Below are positions 62,082 to 64,000 of a stretch of 64,000 bases of DNA, in pieces. The DNA lies in assembly GCF_000632455.1 (NCBI RefSeq), contig NZ_JFYL01000005.1, positions 1 to 64,000 on the forward strand, in the 5' to 3' direction. Positions within the stretch are counted from its first letter, which is position 1. Each line of letters begins with the position of its first letter. Below the pieces are notes generated by a model that was given only the letters and a program-made list of their open reading frames with translations, was not told where the DNA came from and did no database searches. Position numbers and translations under genes: made by a program. The DNA comes from Acinetobacter sp. Ver3 (GTDB taxonomy: Bacteria; Pseudomonadota; Gammaproteobacteria; Pseudomonadales; Moraxellaceae).

Positions 62082-63011
62082 ATGGCTGAGTTTTCTATTA
62101 TTGACACCTATTTCAATCGACCGAGTTATTCTTCAGTCGATCTAGGTGTCGGTGATGACTCAGCCCTGCTCACCCCGCCTCCACAGCAACAATTGGTCAT
62201 TTGTGCCGATACCCTCGTTGCTGGTCGACATTTCCCCATCGATACAGATCCCCATGCGATTGGATGGAAATCTGTAGCTGTGAATCTTTCAGACATTGCA
62301 GCCATGGGTGCAAAACCTCAAAGCATTCTCTTGGCATTGAGCCTACCCCAAATTGATCATCACTGGCTAAAAGGGTTTAGTCAGGGTTTGTATGATTGTT
62401 GCGATCAATTTGGAGTAAGTTTAATTGGCGGCGACACAACGCAAAGCCCACATCTCACATTATCAGTTACCGCTCTAGGCTGGGTGGATATTGGAAAAGC
62501 CGTGCCACGTTCTGGTGCTCAAGCAGGTGATTTAATCTGTGTATCCGGCACTGTCGGTGATGCTGCATTCGGATTAAAATATCCCGATCATGCTTTAAAA
62601 AAACGTCTCGATTATCCCACTCCACGTTGTGAACTCGGTCAAGCGCTTAAAGGATTGGCGCATAGTATGATTGACGTATCCGATGGTTTAGCACAAGATC
62701 TAGGACATATTCTCAAAGCATCTCATGTTGGTGCCGACCTACACTTAGATCAACTTCCACTTAGTCCTGCCTTACAAGCATTGCCCAATCAACAAAAATG
62801 GCAATTGGCTTTAGCAGGTGGTGATGATTATGAATTGTGTTTTACCATTCCTTCACCTGCCTTGGATGAATTAAAAGCTCGACACTGCGATACACCGATC
62901 ACGGTGATTGGTGTCGTAAAAGAGACTCAGCTATTAGATTTTTATCATCATCAACAACCACAAAAACTAGAATTACAGGGATATCAGCACTTTGCAAAAA
63001 CAACCAATTAA
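62082..63011 (+). CDS. thiL: Thiamine-monophosphate kinase
   Basis: A 309-aa ATP-dependent kinase making thiamine diphosphate. The N terminus EFSIIDTYFNRP precedes DLGVGDDSALLTPP (metal-binding Asp pair). ICADTLVAGRHFP, GWKSVAVNLSDIAAMGAKP, SLIGGDTTQSP, MIDVSDGLAQDLGHIL and LAGGDDYELCFT are the PurM-like signatures. It follows nusB by 12 bp and overlaps the possible TTG start of pgpA by 20 nt. Confidence 0.96.
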   Translation: MAEFSIIDTYFNRPSYSSVDLGVGDDSALLTPPPQQQLVICADTLVAGRHFPIDTDPHAIGWKSVAVNLSDIAAMGAKPQSILLALSLPQIDHHWLKGFSQGLYDCCDQFGVSLIGGDTTQSPHLTLSVTALGWVDIGKAVPRSGAQAGDLICVSGTVGDAAFGLKYPDHALKKRLDYPTPRCELGQALKGLAHSMIDVSDGLAQDLGHILKASHVGADLHLDQLPLSPALQALPNQQKWQLALAGGDDYELCFTIPSPALDELKARHCDTPITVIGVVKETQLLDFYHHQQPQKLELQGYQHFAKTTN

Positions 63012-63498
63012 TTTTAAAACGATGACTTGGTCTGAACGTTTCATTGTTTTTTGTGGCGTTGGATTCGGTTCTGGTTTAGCGCCAAAAGCACCTGGTACTT
63101 TTGGTTCAGCTTTTGCCTTGTTGTTTATCCCTGCTTTCATGGCAATAGGTTTTTTGTATAGCACGATTGCCATAATCGTTATGTCATTGATTGGGATATA
63201 TATTTGTGGAAGAGCCGCTGATATAATGCGCGTCCATGATGACGGACGAATTGTGTGGGATGAATTTGCGGGTCAATCGATCACGTTTCTCCCTTTAATC
63301 TACCTAGGTCTGATGAATTGGGTATGGCTTTTTATTGGTTTTGCACTTTTCCGTCTCTTTGATGTTTGGAAACCTTGGCCGATTCGCGTCATTGATCGTC
63401 AAGTCGACGGTGGTTTCGGCATTATGCTTGATGACCTGATCGCAGGTTTGTGGGCAGCACTTTGTATTATAATTTATCTCTATATTGATATGGCTTAA
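62992..63498 (+). CDS. pgpA: Phosphatidylglycerophosphatase A
   Basis: A 168-aa inner-membrane phosphatase that makes phosphatidylglycerol. [25 protein letters not shown] is the family signature, with [16 protein letters not shown] (catalytic Asp/Glu) and [25 protein letters not shown]. The start is either TTG 62992, inside thiL with AGGGA upstream, or ATG 63022, after the thiL stop but without an RBS; I kept the TTG. It ends the ribB-ribH-nusB-thiL-pgpA run. Confidence 0.93.
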   Translation: MQKQPINFKTMTWSERFIVFCGVGFGSGLAPKAPGTFGSAFALLFIPAFMAIGFLYSTIAIIVMSLIGIYICGRAADIMRVHDDGRIVWDEFAGQSITFLPLIYLGLMNWVWLFIGFALFRLFDVWKPWPIRVIDRQVDGGFGIMLDDLIAGLWAALCIIIYLYIDMA

Positions 63499-63524
63499 GC
63501 CAAGCTCCAAAGAAAGGATGTTGT

Positions 63525-64000
63525 ATGTCAACCACAGTTGTTATTCTTGCTGCAGGTAAAGGGACGCGAATGCGTTCAAAACTACCAAAAGTATTACAGC
63601 CTTTAGCAGGACGTCCACTCTTAGGGCATGTCATTGAAACCGCAAAAAAAATACAAGCTGAAAATATTATTACTATTTTCGGTCACGGCGGCGCTCTAGT
63701 TAAACAAGCATTTTCGACAGAAAATATTGACTGGGTTGAACAAGCTGAACAACTTGGTACAGGTCACGCTGTTCAAATGACCTTACCGGTATTACCCAAA
63801 GATGGTATTTCTTTAATTTTATCCGGCGATGTGCCTTGTATTACAGCCGATACATTACAAAAATTACTTGAAGCAACACAATCTAAAGGTATTGGCTTAG
63901 TCACACTTACACTAGACGATGCTTCAGGTTACGGTCGTATCGTGAGAGAAAATGGTAAAATCCAAGCCATTGTTGAACATAAAGATGCTTCTGAAGCGCA
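63525..64000 (+). CDS. glmU: GlmU, N-acetylglucosamine-1-phosphate uridyltransferase (cut by window end)
   Basis: The first 158 codons are present; the gene continues past the window. It begins [20 protein letters not shown], the nucleotidyltransferase motif with the PK pair in [19 protein letters not shown]. Then come [27 protein letters not shown] (metal Asp) and [24 protein letters not shown]. This domain makes UDP-GlcNAc; the C-terminal acetyltransferase domain is not visible. RBS AAAGGA lies upstream of ATG 63525, 26 bp after pgpA. The last 476 bases of the window are all open in this frame. Confidence 0.96.
   Translation, partial: MSTTVVILAAGKGTRMRSKLPKVLQPLAGRPLLGHVIETAKKIQAENIITIFGHGGALVKQAFSTENIDWVEQAEQLGTGHAVQMTLPVLPKDGISLILSGDVPCITADTLQKLLEATQSKGIGLVTLTLDDASGYGRIVRENGKIQAIVEHKDASEA

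Noticed and set aside
1-64000. CRISPR arrays, tRNA/rRNA genes, insertion sequences, prophage genes
   Set aside because: None were seen: no spaced direct repeats, no tRNA cloverleaf recognised, and no transposase, integrase or phage structural protein among the frames.

Overview
The window is an AT-rich stretch of a gammaproteobacterial chromosome, almost certainly Acinetobacter (Moraxellaceae). The evidence is the pyrE/crc pair, the parE/yqiA pair, the psd/rhodanese pair, the ribB-ribH-nusB-thiL-pgpA-glmU run, and PhoBR, GshA and KatB/AnkB proteins of Acinetobacter/Pseudomonas type. The set of purine, amide and urea scavenging genes suggests an environmental rather than clinical lineage (inference).

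Layout: (i) 9-2663 is an arsenic-resistance module (arsC, arsR, acr3, arsH) bounded by two inversely oriented XerC/XerD sites (pdif type), lying directly beside the core gene pyrE. (ii) 2810-8513 holds pyrE, crc, an unannotated GGA-rich RNA that looks like an RsmX/Y/Z-type CsrA sponge (about 4427-4570), an ArsC-like thioredoxin-fold protein, a DUF2147 protein, an esterase, an outer-membrane barrel, an ankyrin protein and a ribosome hibernation factor. (iii) 8567-16546 is a purine-ring catabolic cluster: HpxO, HiuH, UraD, PuuE, Alc and AllA, with an NCS2 permease and a Tsx-like porin. Five of its promoters carry GG-N10-GC sigma-54 elements. (iv) 17125-30663 is an amide/urea cluster: a hybrid sensor kinase fused to an NCS1-like transporter, a LuxR-type response regulator, the UrtABCDE-type ABC transporter, amidase AmiE, ClpB-like ATPase AmiB, formamidase FmdA and FmdB. 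One operator motif, ATATACG-N8-CGTATWT, precedes both urtA and amiE.

(v) 30708-39595 is housekeeping: parE, yqiA, a lipase-like protein, dsbB, gshA, a DUF924 protein, a lipoprotein and a DUF445 protein. (vi) 39783-42780 is a notably AT-rich accessory cluster: a free-amino-acid-dioxygenase-like protein, a LysE exporter and a ThrH-like phosphatase in one operon, divergent from a LysR regulator. (vii) 42936-47353 holds an aminotransferase, a MATE pump, and an SDR/TetR pair with an operator lying over the SDR promoter. (viii) 47523-58366 holds phoBR with a PHO box, psd, rhdA, pncB, ankB-katB, dtd, an SCP2 protein and serB. (ix) 58444-64000 holds a Smp/AhpA-like membrane protein and the riboflavin/thiamine/lipid operon; the window ends inside glmU.

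Working together, purines would be degraded through urate, 5-hydroxyisourate, OHCU, allantoin, allantoate and ureidoglycolate to glyoxylate and urea. Amides would be taken up and hydrolysed to ammonia. No urease, urea amidolyase or xanthine dehydrogenase is in the window. Start codons were re-chosen for pyrE, crc, the DUF2147 gene, hpf, puuE, tsx, hpxO, alc, urtB, ankB, katB, the 104-aa membrane protein and ribB, using visible ribosome-binding sites or signal peptides. All assignments rest on reading the sequence and on remembered family features; no database search was run.
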